From: JAGTVG01 sp963699805
Lineage (GTDB): Bacteria > Bacteroidota > Bacteroidia > Cytophagales > Cyclobacteriaceae
Assembly (NCBI GenBank): GCA_963699805.1
Contig: CAVOVH010000009.1
Coordinates: 372,001-436,000, forward strand
Length of the DNA: 64,000 nt
Direction of reading: 5' to 3'
Positions 1 through 9,900 of the stretch are shown here, one piece after another. Position numbers and translations under genes: made by a program. Below the pieces are notes generated by a model that saw only the letters and a program-made list of their open reading frames with translations, searched no databases and was not told the DNA's origin. Position 1 is the stretch's first letter. Every line of letters starts with the position of its first letter.

Positions 1-1412
1 TTAGGATCTGCTTTCCCCTTCGTCAGTTTCATGACCTCACCCATGAACATCCCCAGTATTCCTTTTTTTCCTTTTTTATAAGCATCGACTTTCTCCGGAT
101 GATCTGACAAGACATTTTTAATGATCGCCCTGATATCACCCGTACCGATGTCTTTTGAAAGACCCTTCTGCTGGATATACTGCTTGATGGACATTCTGCT
201 GTCTCTCAATAAAGCCGGAAAGATCTCTTTTGAAGCCGTTGTATGAGATATCGTACCTTCCTGGATCAGATCGATCATTTCGGCCAGTAACTGGGCCGGA
301 ACCGGAAACCGGTCCATTGAAACGTTTTGCTCATTCAGGTATGACTTGACCGGGCCCATGATCCAATTGGAGATGATCTTATGGTGCCGGGAATATTTAC
401 AGACTGATAGAAAATAAGAAGCAATCTCTTTGGTTTCAGTCAACACCTGGGCATCATAATCGGGTAGACCGAATTCTTTTACCAATCTTTCAGCCAATTC
501 TTGTGGTAATTCCGGCATCTGGGACCGGATGGTCTCCAGCCATGTATTGGATATCTCCAACGGGCTTAGATCGGGATCCGGAAAATACCGATAGTCATTC
601 AGCTCTTCCTTAGTACGCATCCCGAAGGTCTTCCCAGAGGTAGCGTCAAATGTACGGGTTTCCGAAATGATGGGATGTCCCTTTTTTAATTCATTGATCT
701 GACGTTTTATCTCATAGTCGATGGCTTTCTGTACATGACGAAAGGAATTCATGTTTTTGATCTCCACTTTTTGACCCAATTTTTGGTCCCCTTTTTTCCG
801 GACTGATACATTGGCATCACATCTCAGGGATCCTTCCTCCATATTCCCGTCACAGATCTCAAGATACCGTAATATCTTCCTTATTTCCATCATCACCAGG
901 TAAGCCTCTTCTGAGGAAAAAATATCCGGCTCAGTGACCAGTTCGATCAGTGGCACCCCGGCCCGGTTCAGGTCAACCAATGAGTCTGTTCCCGGCTGAT
1001 GAATGGATTTCCCGGCATCTTCCTCCAGATGGATCCTGTTCAGCCTGATTGCCCTGGCTGCTCCGTCATTCCGCCTGATCCTGATCTCACCACCCAGACA
1101 GATAGGTGTTTTATCCTGGGTGATCTGATAACCCTTTGGCAGATCCGGATAAAAATAATTTTTACGATCAAAGATCTGCCATCTTGAAATATCACATCCG
1201 CAAGCAAGACCCATTTTTATGGCAAACTCCACCGCAAGCTTATTCAATTTGGGCAAAACACCGGGATGTCCCAGGGTGATCACACTCACCTGTGTGTTCG
1301 GATCGCCACCAAATTTTGTAGAATCCCCTGCAAAAATTTTACTCTCTGTCTGTAACTGGGCATGAACTTCAAGTCCAATGATGGGTTCAAATTGATCTGT
1401 CTCTTCCTTCAC
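1..1412 (-). CDS. gatB: Aspartyl/glutamyl-tRNA(Asn/Gln) amidotransferase subunit B, 3' end cut by window edge
   Basis: GatB is the subunit of the GatCAB complex that phosphorylates Glu-tRNA(Gln) or Asp-tRNA(Asn) so that it can be amidated in the cytoplasm. The reading frame gives EPIIGLEVHAQL at the N-terminus, then LGHPGVLPKLN, the basic DRKNYFYPDLPKGYQ block and NRIHLEEDAGKS, followed by the helical tail and YqeY-like end with the GKADP motif that normally continues into PKLVNELL. About 470 codons are present of the usual 475-490, so only a few residues lie outside. The only plausible start is GTG at 1412, because an in-frame TGA lies upstream with no ATG between. The first three bases look like a stop on this strand but are out of frame. 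The gene lies 70 bp downstream of alaS on the same strand and may be co-transcribed. Identification is secure. Confidence 0.95.
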   Translation of the reverse strand, partial: MKEETDQFEPIIGLEVHAQLQTESKIFAGDSTKFGGDPNTQVSVITLGHPGVLPKLNKLAVEFAIKMGLACGCDISRWQIFDRKNYFYPDLPKGYQITQDKTPICLGGEIRIRRNDGAARAIRLNRIHLEEDAGKSIHQPGTDSLVDLNRAGVPLIELVTEPDIFSSEEAYLVMMEIRKILRYLEICDGNMEEGSLRCDANVSVRKKGDQKLGQKVEIKNMNSFRHVQKAIDYEIKRQINELKKGHPIISETRTFDATSGKTFGMRTKEELNDYRYFPDPDLSPLEISNTWLETIRSQMPELPQELAERLVKEFGLPDYDAQVLTETKEIASYFLSVCKYSRHHKIISNWIMGPVKSYLNEQNVSMDRFPVPAQLLAEMIDLIQEGTISHTTASKEIFPALLRDSRMSIKQYIQQKGLSKDIGTGDIRAIIKNVLSDHPEKVDAYKKGKKGILGMFMGEVMKLTKGKADP

Positions 1413-1482
1413 ATTACATATTTTTAACAAAATTATCGATAAAATACAATAATTTCAGTTTTATGATTGTATTATTAATATT

Positions 1483-4101
1483 TTATATGTATGAAAGCGA
1501 TTTCTTTAAAACATTATCAATTCCATCTGGATTTTTTCCGCCTGCTGTTGCATAGAAAGGTTGTCCTCCTCCTCCTCCATCGATCTCCCTGGCAAGTTCT
1601 TTAATGATATTGCCGGCATGGAGATCTTTTTCTTTCACGAGATTTTCAGAAATCATCACTGTGATCAGGGGTTTACCGTCAATAACGGCAGCCAGTACCA
1701 GAAAAAGGTCACTCACTTGTTGTTTGAGCTGGAAAGCCAGGTTTTTCATGACTGAAGCATCCGGGATCTGGATCTTCTCGGCGATCACATTGAGATTGTT
1801 AATGGGTTTCATCCGGCTGATTAATTCATCTTTCAGATCGGCTGCTTTCCGGGCCTGGAGTGTTTCCAATTCCTTCTGAAGTTTGTTGTGATCCGCCAAG
1901 AGCATTTCAACTGCCCGCAGGAGATCCTTAGGTTGTTTAAGGGTTTGATGGATCTCCTGCAACTGGTCGAGTTTTTCATTGACATAGGATTCCGCCTGAT
2001 CCGCGGTTACGGCTTCGATCCTTCTCACTCCAGCAGCGATCGAACTTTCTGAAATGATTTTAAACAGACCGATCCGACCGGTGGCCGGCACATGCGTGCC
2101 TCCACACAATTCAACGGAAAAAGAGGGATCAAATGAGATCACACGGACAAACTCACCATATTTTTCGCCAAAAAGGGCCATGGCACCCATCTCTTTTGCT
2201 TTCCCGATCGGAATGTTCCTCTTTTCATCGATCATGATATCTTCGCGGATCTTCCGGTTCACAATGTGCTCCACTTCGCGGATCTCTTCAGAACTCATAC
2301 GTGTATAGTGCGAAAAGTCGAACCGGAGGAGATCCTCATTGACCAGGGAGCCCCTTTGCTGAACATGATCGCCCAATACTTTTCTCAGGGCTGCATGCAT
2401 CAGGTGGGTGGCGCTATGATTATTCTCTGTCAGCCTGCGCTTATATTCATCTACCACGCAGGTGAACTCTGCCATGGGATCGGCAGGCAACTTATGTGTG
2501 ATATGGATGATCAACTCATTTTCCTTTTTGGTATCCACTATGTGCACCCGATCTCCGTCTGCCTGTATATAACCCCGGTCTCCTACCTGTCCCCCACTCT
2601 CGGCATAGAAAGGGGTGCGGTCGAGCACGATCTGATAATGTGTTTTATCCCTGGCCTTTATTTCGCGATACCGAGCAATGTTTGCCTGTGCGCGGCGCTG
2701 GTCATATCCCAGGAACTCCACGCGATCAATTTCTTTCAATATTACCCAATCACCAGCCTCCTGCTTTGCCGCCTGTTTCGATCGTTCCCTTTGCTTATTC
2801 ATTTCCAATTGAAATTCTTCCTCATCGATCGACAAGCCATTTTCCTTGGCGATCAGGGCCGTTAAATCGACCGGGAATCCAAAGGTGTCATACAGTTCGA
2901 AGACGATCTTCCCATCGATGATGGAATTTCCTTTCTTCATCTGGGACTTTATCTGATCAAAGCGTTTTAATCCATTCTCCAGTGTTTTCAGGAAAGAAGA
3001 TTCCTCCTCATAGATCACTCTTTTGATAAATTCCTTCTGATGATGGATCTCGGGGAAAACCTGCTTAAATTGTTCAGAAAGCACATCCACCAATTGGAAT
3101 ATGGTCGGTTCAGAAAAATTCAGATAGGTGAATCCATACCTGACAGCCCGTCGAAGTATCCTACGGATTACGTAACCTGCCTTATTATTGGAGGGAAGCT
3201 GACCATCAGCGATGGTAAAGGCCACCGCCCGGATATGATCCGATATTACCCGGACGGCAATATCGGTCTTTTCATCCTTCCCATACGTAGTATGTGCTCT
3301 GAAGGCAATCTCTTGGATCAAGGGCTGAAAAACATCGGTATCATAATTGGAAGTTTTCCCTTGGATGGCCATCACGAGGCGTTCAAAACCCATCCCGGTA
3401 TCGACATGTTTTTCTGGTAAATTTTCAAGATTCCCGTTTTTTAACCGGTTAAATTGAATAAAAACGAGATTCCATACTTCAATTACCAGAGGATGATCCT
3501 GGTTTACCAGCCGACTCCCGTCCATCTTCTTCAATTCATGTTCAGAGCGTAAATCAATATGTATTTCGGAACACGGTCCGCATGGACCTGTTTCCCCCAT
3601 TTCCCAAAAATTATCTTTTTTAGCGCCATGAAGAATGCGTTCTTCCGGCAGGATCTGCTTCCAAAACTGAAAGGCCTCTTCATCTTTTCCGAGGTTATCA
3701 TCGGCATCTCCTTCGAATACGGTCGCATAAATTCGATCGGCAGGAAGGCCAAATTCAGTGGTAAGCAGCTCCCAGGCCCAGAAAATAGCCTCTTTTTTAA
3801 AATAATCTCCAAAAGACCAATTCCCAAGCATTTCGAACATCGTGTGGTGATAGGTATCTATTCCTACTTCTTCCAGGTCGTTGTGTTTCCCAGATACACG
3901 GAGACATTTCTGCGTATCCGCCACCCTGGCGAATTCTGCATCTTTGGTACCCAGAAATATATCTTTGAACTGATTCATTCCGGCATTGGTGAACATCAAG
4001 GTAGGGTCATCTTTCACCACCAAGGGAGCAGATTTCACGATTTCATGCCTTTTTAACTTGAAAAAATCCAAAAATTTTTGTCTGATTTCTTCAGAATTCA
4101 T
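1483..4101 (-). CDS. alaS: Alanyl-tRNA synthetase
   Basis: This enzyme charges tRNA(Ala) with alanine and clears mischarged Ser/Gly-tRNA(Ala). At 872 residues it has full family length. The class II aminoacylation core fills roughly residues 1-450. The editing domain has the zinc-binding HSATH motif near residue 560 and CGGTH near 665. The C-Ala tail ends with the glycine-rich GGGGGQPFYATAGG segment. The ATG at 4101 gives the standard MNSEEIRQKFLDFF start. It is divergent from the M23 peptidase gene across a 158-bp A/T-rich gap, an arrangement common in Bacteroidota. Nothing is missing or unusual in the sequence. Confidence 0.98.
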   Translation of the reverse strand: MNSEEIRQKFLDFFKLKRHEIVKSAPLVVKDDPTLMFTNAGMNQFKDIFLGTKDAEFARVADTQKCLRVSGKHNDLEEVGIDTYHHTMFEMLGNWSFGDYFKKEAIFWAWELLTTEFGLPADRIYATVFEGDADDNLGKDEEAFQFWKQILPEERILHGAKKDNFWEMGETGPCGPCSEIHIDLRSEHELKKMDGSRLVNQDHPLVIEVWNLVFIQFNRLKNGNLENLPEKHVDTGMGFERLVMAIQGKTSNYDTDVFQPLIQEIAFRAHTTYGKDEKTDIAVRVISDHIRAVAFTIADGQLPSNNKAGYVIRRILRRAVRYGFTYLNFSEPTIFQLVDVLSEQFKQVFPEIHHQKEFIKRVIYEEESSFLKTLENGLKRFDQIKSQMKKGNSIIDGKIVFELYDTFGFPVDLTALIAKENGLSIDEEEFQLEMNKQRERSKQAAKQEAGDWVILKEIDRVEFLGYDQRRAQANIARYREIKARDKTHYQIVLDRTPFYAESGGQVGDRGYIQADGDRVHIVDTKKENELIIHITHKLPADPMAEFTCVVDEYKRRLTENNHSATHLMHAALRKVLGDHVQQRGSLVNEDLLRFDFSHYTRMSSEEIREVEHIVNRKIREDIMIDEKRNIPIGKAKEMGAMALFGEKYGEFVRVISFDPSFSVELCGGTHVPATGRIGLFKIISESSIAAGVRRIEAVTADQAESYVNEKLDQLQEIHQTLKQPKDLLRAVEMLLADHNKLQKELETLQARKAADLKDELISRMKPINNLNVIAEKIQIPDASVMKNLAFQLKQQVSDLFLVLAAVIDGKPLITVMISENLVKEKDLHAGNIIKELAREIDGGGGGQPFYATAGGKNPDGIDNVLKKSLSYI

Positions 4102-4174
4102 ACATTAAAGCAATATTTAAGAAATTTAGATTTTTTTTTCTTTAATTATTTATAAATTGCAGCCGTCTTTGCCG

Positions 4175-4182
4175 TATTTTTG
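4175..4182 (+). promoter_or_regulatory. Candidate Bacteroidota -7 promoter element for the M23 peptidase gene
   Basis: TATTTTTG matches the TAnnTTTG consensus of the Bacteroidota housekeeping sigma factor and lies 78 bp before the ATG of the peptidase gene. No well-spaced TTTG -33 element is evident, so this is a tentative call. Confidence 0.4.
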
Positions 4183-4259
4183 CAGTTTACGACTTCAGTT
4201 TATACCCTATTTTTTTTAAATTTCGGCAAAATTAAGCTTTTAATTGCTTATAAAATATT

Positions 4260-5237
4260 ATGGCGCGTATTAAATACTATTACGATACTGAATCGTGCAA
4301 ATATGAACGTATAAAGGTTTCGACGTGGGATGTAATTTTAAATTTACTTGGATTTTTTTCAGTATCTTTAATCATTTCCGTAATTATCGTGATCCTTTTC
4401 AGCACCTTCTTCGAATCGCCCAAGGAAATGCTTTTGAAAAAGGAGAATCAGGAACTCAAGATATATTATGATTTGCTTGAAAAAGAACTTGTAGATCTCA
4501 ATTCAATGATGGCAGCCCTCCAGAAAAGGGATGACAATGTATACCGCGTGATTTTTGAAGCAGAACCCATTCCCGCCTCCATCAGGCTGGCAGGAACCGG
4601 AGGTACCGACCGATATAAGAACATTCTAGAAAACAATCTTGTGGATGAGGAACTCGTCATTCAATCACTGAAAAAAGTGGATCAGTTGAAACGGCAAATG
4701 TACATCCAGACCAGATCTTATGATGAAATTTTACAGATGGCCAGGAACAAATCTAAGTTGCTGGCTGCCACTCCGGCCATTCAGCCTGTCTCCAATCAGG
4801 AACTGACCAGGTTGGCTTCCGGATTCGGGATGCGGATCCATCCGATTCTCAAATATAAACGAATGCACCTTGGATGTGATTTTACCGCCCCAAGGGGTAC
4901 GCCCATCTATGCCACAGGAGATGGGGTGATTGAGCGTGTTATCATGAACTTCGGAGGTTATGGAAGGCAGATCATCATCCGTCATGGTTTCGGATATAAG
5001 ACCTTATATGCGCATATGCAGGACATCGATGTAAAAGTTGGTGATAAAGTAAAAAGAGGGGACAAGATCGGAACGGTTGGAAATACGGGATTATCCACAG
5101 CACCCCACCTGCATTATGAAGTAATTAAGGATGGAAAAAAAGTGAATCCGGTCAATTATTTCTTCATGGATCTGAACGATGAAGAATACGAAAAAATACT
5201 GGAACTGGCTTCCATTGAAAATCAGTCATTGTCTTAA
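4260..5237 (+). CDS. M23 family (LytM-type) metallopeptidase, membrane anchored
   Basis: This is a probable peptidoglycan endopeptidase acting in the periplasm. The 325-residue protein has a short basic cytoplasmic start, one transmembrane segment at about 25-48, then a helical, probably coiled-coil region rich in Lys/Glu up to about residue 170. The C-terminal LytM domain follows. The zinc ligands of the family are visible: HLGCD near residue 202 (His and Asp) and HLHYE near 282 (HxH). The GTPIYATGDG and GNTGLSTAPHLH blocks are typical. The domain order resembles the NlpD/DipM/EnvC-like cell-division hydrolases and activators, but the intact ligands suggest an active enzyme. It is divergent from alaS and followed by a strong terminator and a MerR gene. 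Confidence 0.9.
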   Translation: MARIKYYYDTESCKYERIKVSTWDVILNLLGFFSVSLIISVIIVILFSTFFESPKEMLLKKENQELKIYYDLLEKELVDLNSMMAALQKRDDNVYRVIFEAEPIPASIRLAGTGGTDRYKNILENNLVDEELVIQSLKKVDQLKRQMYIQTRSYDEILQMARNKSKLLAATPAIQPVSNQELTRLASGFGMRIHPILKYKRMHLGCDFTAPRGTPIYATGDGVIERVIMNFGGYGRQIIIRHGFGYKTLYAHMQDIDVKVGDKVKRGDKIGTVGNTGLSTAPHLHYEVIKDGKKVNPVNYFFMDLNDEEYEKILELASIENQSLS

Positions 5238-5260
5238 AATATCATAATTTCATGAAAATC

Positions 5261-5298
5261 AACGCTTTTGTTAAACCGGCAAAAGCGTTTTTTATTTT
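5261..5298 (+). terminator. Rho-independent terminator after the M23 peptidase gene
   Basis: A perfect 10-bp stem (AACGCTTTTG paired with CAAAAGCGTT) with a 9-base loop is followed directly by a T-rich run. It starts 23 bp after the peptidase stop codon. Confidence 0.85.
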
Positions 5299-5435
5299 TG
5301 TTAAAAACTTTTACAATTTCTTCTGGCATAACTACAAAATTTTGATAATTTTGGTTTCAGAATAATCTAATCACCGGGGTTTGTATTTTTTTATTTTTTA
5401 TCTAAATCTTTTCATTGGTTTTAAGTTAAAATGCT

Positions 5436-5774
5436 GTGCCGTATAAAGAGAAAGTAATAGAAAAAAAGTATTTTTCGATCGGTGAAGTTGCGGAACAACT
5501 GGATGTCGCTACATCTTTAATCCGTTTTTGGGAAAGTGAATTCGATATAATCAAGCCAAAAAAGAATCGTAAGGGAAACCGACAATTTACAAGGGAAGAC
5601 ATTGATAATGTAAAGTTGATCTATCACCTGGTCAAGGAAAGGGGATTTACCTTGCAGGGGGCGAAAGATTTACTGAAAAACAATACAAACCCGATCAAGG
5701 ATCGGATGGCACTGATCGATTCGCTGAAGGAGATCAGGTCATTTCTGGTGGAACTGAAAAACCAGATCACTTAA
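5436..5774 (+). CDS. MerR family transcriptional regulator
   Basis: This is a small DNA-binding regulator of 112 residues. A MerR winged helix-turn-helix fills residues about 11-80: YFSIGEVAEQL (recognition start), SLIRFWESEF, the basic wing PKKNRKGNRQF, then the helix with GFTLQGAKDLL. Only a short dimerisation helix follows and there is no effector domain or cysteine cluster, so the signal sensed cannot be read. The start is GTG at 5436; the ATG five bases earlier is in another frame. It sits between the M23 gene terminator and dprA, with a 27-bp gap to dprA, so the two may be co-transcribed. This short MerR type is common next to alaS/M23 in Bacteroidota. Confidence 0.88.
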   Translation: MPYKEKVIEKKYFSIGEVAEQLDVATSLIRFWESEFDIIKPKKNRKGNRQFTREDIDNVKLIYHLVKERGFTLQGAKDLLKNNTNPIKDRMALIDSLKEIRSFLVELKNQIT

Positions 5775-5801
5775 GTAAAACCAGCAAATTAAAAAACTTT
5801 T

Positions 5802-6905
5802 ATGGACCAGCTTACTATTTCCCGCGTGGGAATCACCATGATTCCGGGCATTGGGAATGTACTTGCCAAACAACTGATCAGTTATTGCGGTTCAGCCGAG
5901 AAAGTATTCACCACCCCTAAGCACAGATTGATAAAAATACCAGGGATCGGAACTCGGATTGCAAATGAAATACAAAAGGGAATCCAGCTACGGAAGGCTG
6001 AAAACATCGTGAGCCGATGCCAACGGGAAGGGATAAAGATCCTTTACTACACCGATCCTCAATACCCCTTCAGGTTGAAAGACCTGTATGATGCTCCAAT
6101 TATTTTATACAACAAAGGCCATGGTGATTTAAATCCCTTGAAATCTATTGGGATCGTCGGCACGCGTAAGGCTACCTTCTATGGGAAAACGATGGTGGAA
6201 GAGATCACACATGAACTGAAGCATCATCGTCCCACCATCATCAGCGGCCTTGCTTATGGAATCGACTATAAATCCCATGTCAGTGCACTGGCAAATAACC
6301 TTCCTACAATCGGTGTGATTGCTGGTGGCTACAGGCATCTCTATCCGGCACTTCATAAAAAAACTGCCCTGGAAATGGAAGTAAAAGGATGCATTATTTC
6401 AGAATATGATCCAGACATAGTACCGGAAGCACATTTTTTCCCCGAAAGAAACAGGATCATTGCAGGTTTATCGGATGTGTTGATTGTGGTGGAAGCTGCC
6501 CTTACAGGAGGGGCTTTGATTACGGCAGAATATGCCAACAACTATAACCGTGAAGTTTTTGCAATTCCGGGAAACATCCATTCAAGGTTCAGTGAAGGAT
6601 GCAATCATTTAATTAAAAAACATAAGGCGCATATCTTAACATCGATCAATGACATCGAATACATCATGAACTGGTCAAAGGATGATATACCGGTTCCTGA
6701 AAAAGAAATCAACTGGTCCGATTTATCGATCCCTGAAAAAAACATCATCCGGGTCTTTCAGAAAACTGGTCATGAAATTTTAATCGATGAATTGAGCTGG
6801 AAATCGCAAATCCCGGTCAACCAGCTTGCTTCCCACTTATTAAACCTGGAATTCAGGGGATATATAAAAGCTTTACCTGGAAAAAAATTCAGATTCGTTG
6901 AATGA
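5802..6905 (+). CDS. dprA: DNA-processing protein DprA
   Basis: DprA binds incoming single-stranded DNA during natural transformation and loads RecA. The 367-residue protein has tandem helix-hairpin-helix motifs at the N-terminus (IPGIGNVLAKQL and IPGIGTRIANEI). The Rossmann-like DprA core follows, with GTRKATFYG near residue 118, SGLAYGID, the HFFPERNRIIAGLSD block and GGALITAEY near 236. The last 60 residues form a winged-helix DprA_WH domain. Length and motifs match the family fully. It follows the MerR gene by 27 bp and converges on metH, whose stop is 26 bp away. Confidence 0.95.
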   Translation: MDQLTISRVGITMIPGIGNVLAKQLISYCGSAEKVFTTPKHRLIKIPGIGTRIANEIQKGIQLRKAENIVSRCQREGIKILYYTDPQYPFRLKDLYDAPIILYNKGHGDLNPLKSIGIVGTRKATFYGKTMVEEITHELKHHRPTIISGLAYGIDYKSHVSALANNLPTIGVIAGGYRHLYPALHKKTALEMEVKGCIISEYDPDIVPEAHFFPERNRIIAGLSDVLIVVEAALTGGALITAEYANNYNREVFAIPGNIHSRFSEGCNHLIKKHKAHILTSINDIEYIMNWSKDDIPVPEKEINWSDLSIPEKNIIRVFQKTGHEILIDELSWKSQIPVNQLASHLLNLEFRGYIKALPGKKFRFVE

Positions 6906-6931
6906 AAGACAATTCAAAATAGATTAACGAA

Positions 6932-9900
6932 TTATAGATCATATCCCAGGATCGGCGATAACCATCTTTCTGTCTCCTCAACATTCCGGTTGATCCTTCC
7001 AGCGTAATCAATCACCTGTTCGCGAGTGATCTTATTGATACCGAAATACCGGGATTCTGGATGTGAAAAATACCAACCACTCACGGAGGAAGCAGGCGTC
7101 ATGGCAAAACTTTCTGTCAATGTTACTCCGATATTCTTTTCAGCATCCAGTAAATTGAAAAGGATCCCTTTCTCCAGATGATCCGGACATGCTGGATAAC
7201 CAGGAGCTGGCCTGATCCCTACATACTTTTCCTTGATCAGCTCTTCTTTGGACAAAGTTTCTTCGTGTTGATATCCCCAGTAATCCTTTCTTACACATTC
7301 ATGCAGGTGTTCGGCAAAAGCTTCAGCCAGCCGGTCAGCAATGGCTTTGATCATGATGCTGTTATAATCATCATGTTCTTTCTCAAATCTTTTTGCCTCT
7401 TCCTCCACACCAAACCCGGTAGATACAACAAAAGCCCCCAGATAATCCTGTAGATCCTTATCCTTCGGTGCTATGAAATCAGCCAGGCTGTAATTCGGCA
7501 GTCCTTCCGCCTTTTTATTTTGCTGCCGAAGATGATGCAATATGGTATGGATCTCGGACCGGTTCTCCTTTTTTCCATTAAAACGATACAATTCTATGTC
7601 ATCCATATTCGAAGCGGCGGGGAAGAATCCAATGACGGCGCGGGCAGTAATAATTTTTTCCGCAATGATCCGGTCCAGTAACTGGTTGGCGTCATGGAAT
7701 AGTTGTTTCGCCTCTTTGCCATAGGTATTGTCCTCAAATATCGCCGGATAGCGTCCTTTTATTTCCCAACTGTGAAAGAACGGCGTCCAGTCAATGTATT
7801 TGCGAATCTCTTCCAACGGATAATCGGTTAAGGTTTTTAATCCCAAAAAAGCAGGGCGGGTTATTTTTAGTAGGTCCCATTCAGGAGAGAACCTGTTTGC
7901 CCTTGCTTCTTTCAGAGAAATAAGCGTTTTATTTTCCTGCCGGCTGGCATGATCTTCCCTTAGTTTTTTATACTCTTTTTTAAAATCCGCCACAAAAGTT
8001 GAAACAACTGTTTTATTCGACTGGAGTAAATTACTCACCACGGGGACACTTTTTGATGCATCCAGCACATGGATCACGGGTCCTGCATACAATGGATCAA
8101 TTTTAACGGCTGTATGGATCCTGGAAGTGGTGGCTCCACCGATCAGCAAAGGAGTTTTCATTTGTCTTCTTTGCATTTCCTTTGCCACATAGACCATTTC
8201 ATCCAGTGAGGGTGTGATCAATCCACTGAGACCAATGATATCCACTCCTTCTCTCTGGGCCATGTCAAGGATCTTTTCCATGGGTACCATCACACCCAGG
8301 TCGATGATCTCAAAATTATTACAGGAAAGCACCACACCTACGATATTCTTGCCAATGTCATGCACATCTCCTTTTACCGTTGCCAGTAAAATTTTCCCGG
8401 CTGATCTTGGTTTGTTTTCCGATCCGTCGGCAGCATTTTCCTTCTCAATATAAGGAATCAGGTAGGCAACCGCTTTTTTCATGACCCGTGCACTTTTGAC
8501 CACCTGTGGCAGGAACATCTTCCCTGCCCCGAACAAGTCCCCGACGATATTCATCCCGGCCATCAAAGGACCTTCAATCACCTCGATAGTCTGCCTGGAT
8601 TTTATCCTGGCCTCTTCTATATCCTTGTCAATATATTCGACAATACCTTTGATCAGTGCATGGGAAATCCGTTTTTCAACAGGATCTTTTCTCCAGGCAT
8701 CATCCACTTCGATCTTTTTTCCACCACCCGTAATCTTTTCTGCCAGGTGGGTAAGCCTTTCGGTCGCATCCGGGCGTCGGTTAAAAAGTACATCCTCCAC
8801 CCTGGAAAGGAGATCTTTTTGAACCTCTTCGTATACTTCGATCATGCCTGCATTCACGATCCCCATATCCAGTCCCGCTTCAATGGCATGATATAGAAAG
8901 GCCGCATGCATGGCTTCCCGCACAACATTGTTGCTACGAAATGAAAAGGAAATATTACTGATCCCTCCTGACACTTTTGCCAATGGAAGATTTTCCTTGA
9001 TCCATTTGGTGGCCCTGATGAAATCCACCGCATAATTGTTATGTTCTTCGATACCAGTGGCGACCGTAAGTATATTCGGATCAAAGATGATGTCTTCAGG
9101 AGGAAAATTTAATTTGTGTACCAGGAGGTTATAGGATCGTCTGCATATTTCGATGCGCCGTTCAAAATTATCCGCCTGTCCCTGCTCATCAAACGCCATG
9201 ACTACCACAGCAGCTCCATACCTTCTGACCAGTTTTGCCTGTCGGAGAAAATTTTCTTCCCCTTCTTTCAGGGATATAGAATTAACCACTCCCTTTCCCT
9301 GTATGCATTTTAGTCCCGCTTCCAGTACTGACCATTTGGATGAATCGACCATGAGGGGTACCCTGGCAATATCGGGTTCGGATGCGATCAGATTTAAAAA
9401 ACGGGTCATGATCTTTTCGGAATCAAGCATTCCTTCATCCATATTGATATCGATGATCTGCGCTCCGTTCTGAACCTGGGCCCGCGCAATTTCCAGGGCC
9501 TCATCCAGTTTATTCTCGACGATCAGCCTGGCAAACTTACGGGATCCCGAGACATTGGTCCGCTCCCCGATGTTGACAAAGTTGGTTTCCGGGCGAATGG
9601 TCAGAGGCTCCAGACCACTTAAATGAAGATAATTTTCCTTTTTCGGGATTTGTCTTGGTTTGTATCGAGCCATTTTTTCACTGATGGCCCGGATATGTTC
9701 AGGAGTTGTTCCGCAGCAACCACCGACGATATTTAGAAGTCCTTCCTCAGCAAAATCAGCCAGGATATTTGACATATACGCTGCAGATTCATCATACTGG
9801 CCAAATTCGTTGGGTAGTCCAGCATTGGGATGTATGCTTACGGGAATTTGAGCTATACGGCTCAATTCCTGGATATAGGGACGCATCATATCTGCTCCAA

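Noticed and set aside
1..3. TTA at the left edge read as the gatB stop codon
   Set aside because: It is out of frame: the last complete codon is CCT (Pro) and the next begins AA, so gatB continues outside the window.
2266..2865. 199-codon plus-strand frame inside alaS
   Set aside because: It is entirely antisense to a conserved essential gene and shows no family features; similar shadow frames occur within metH, susC and the FG-GAP genes.
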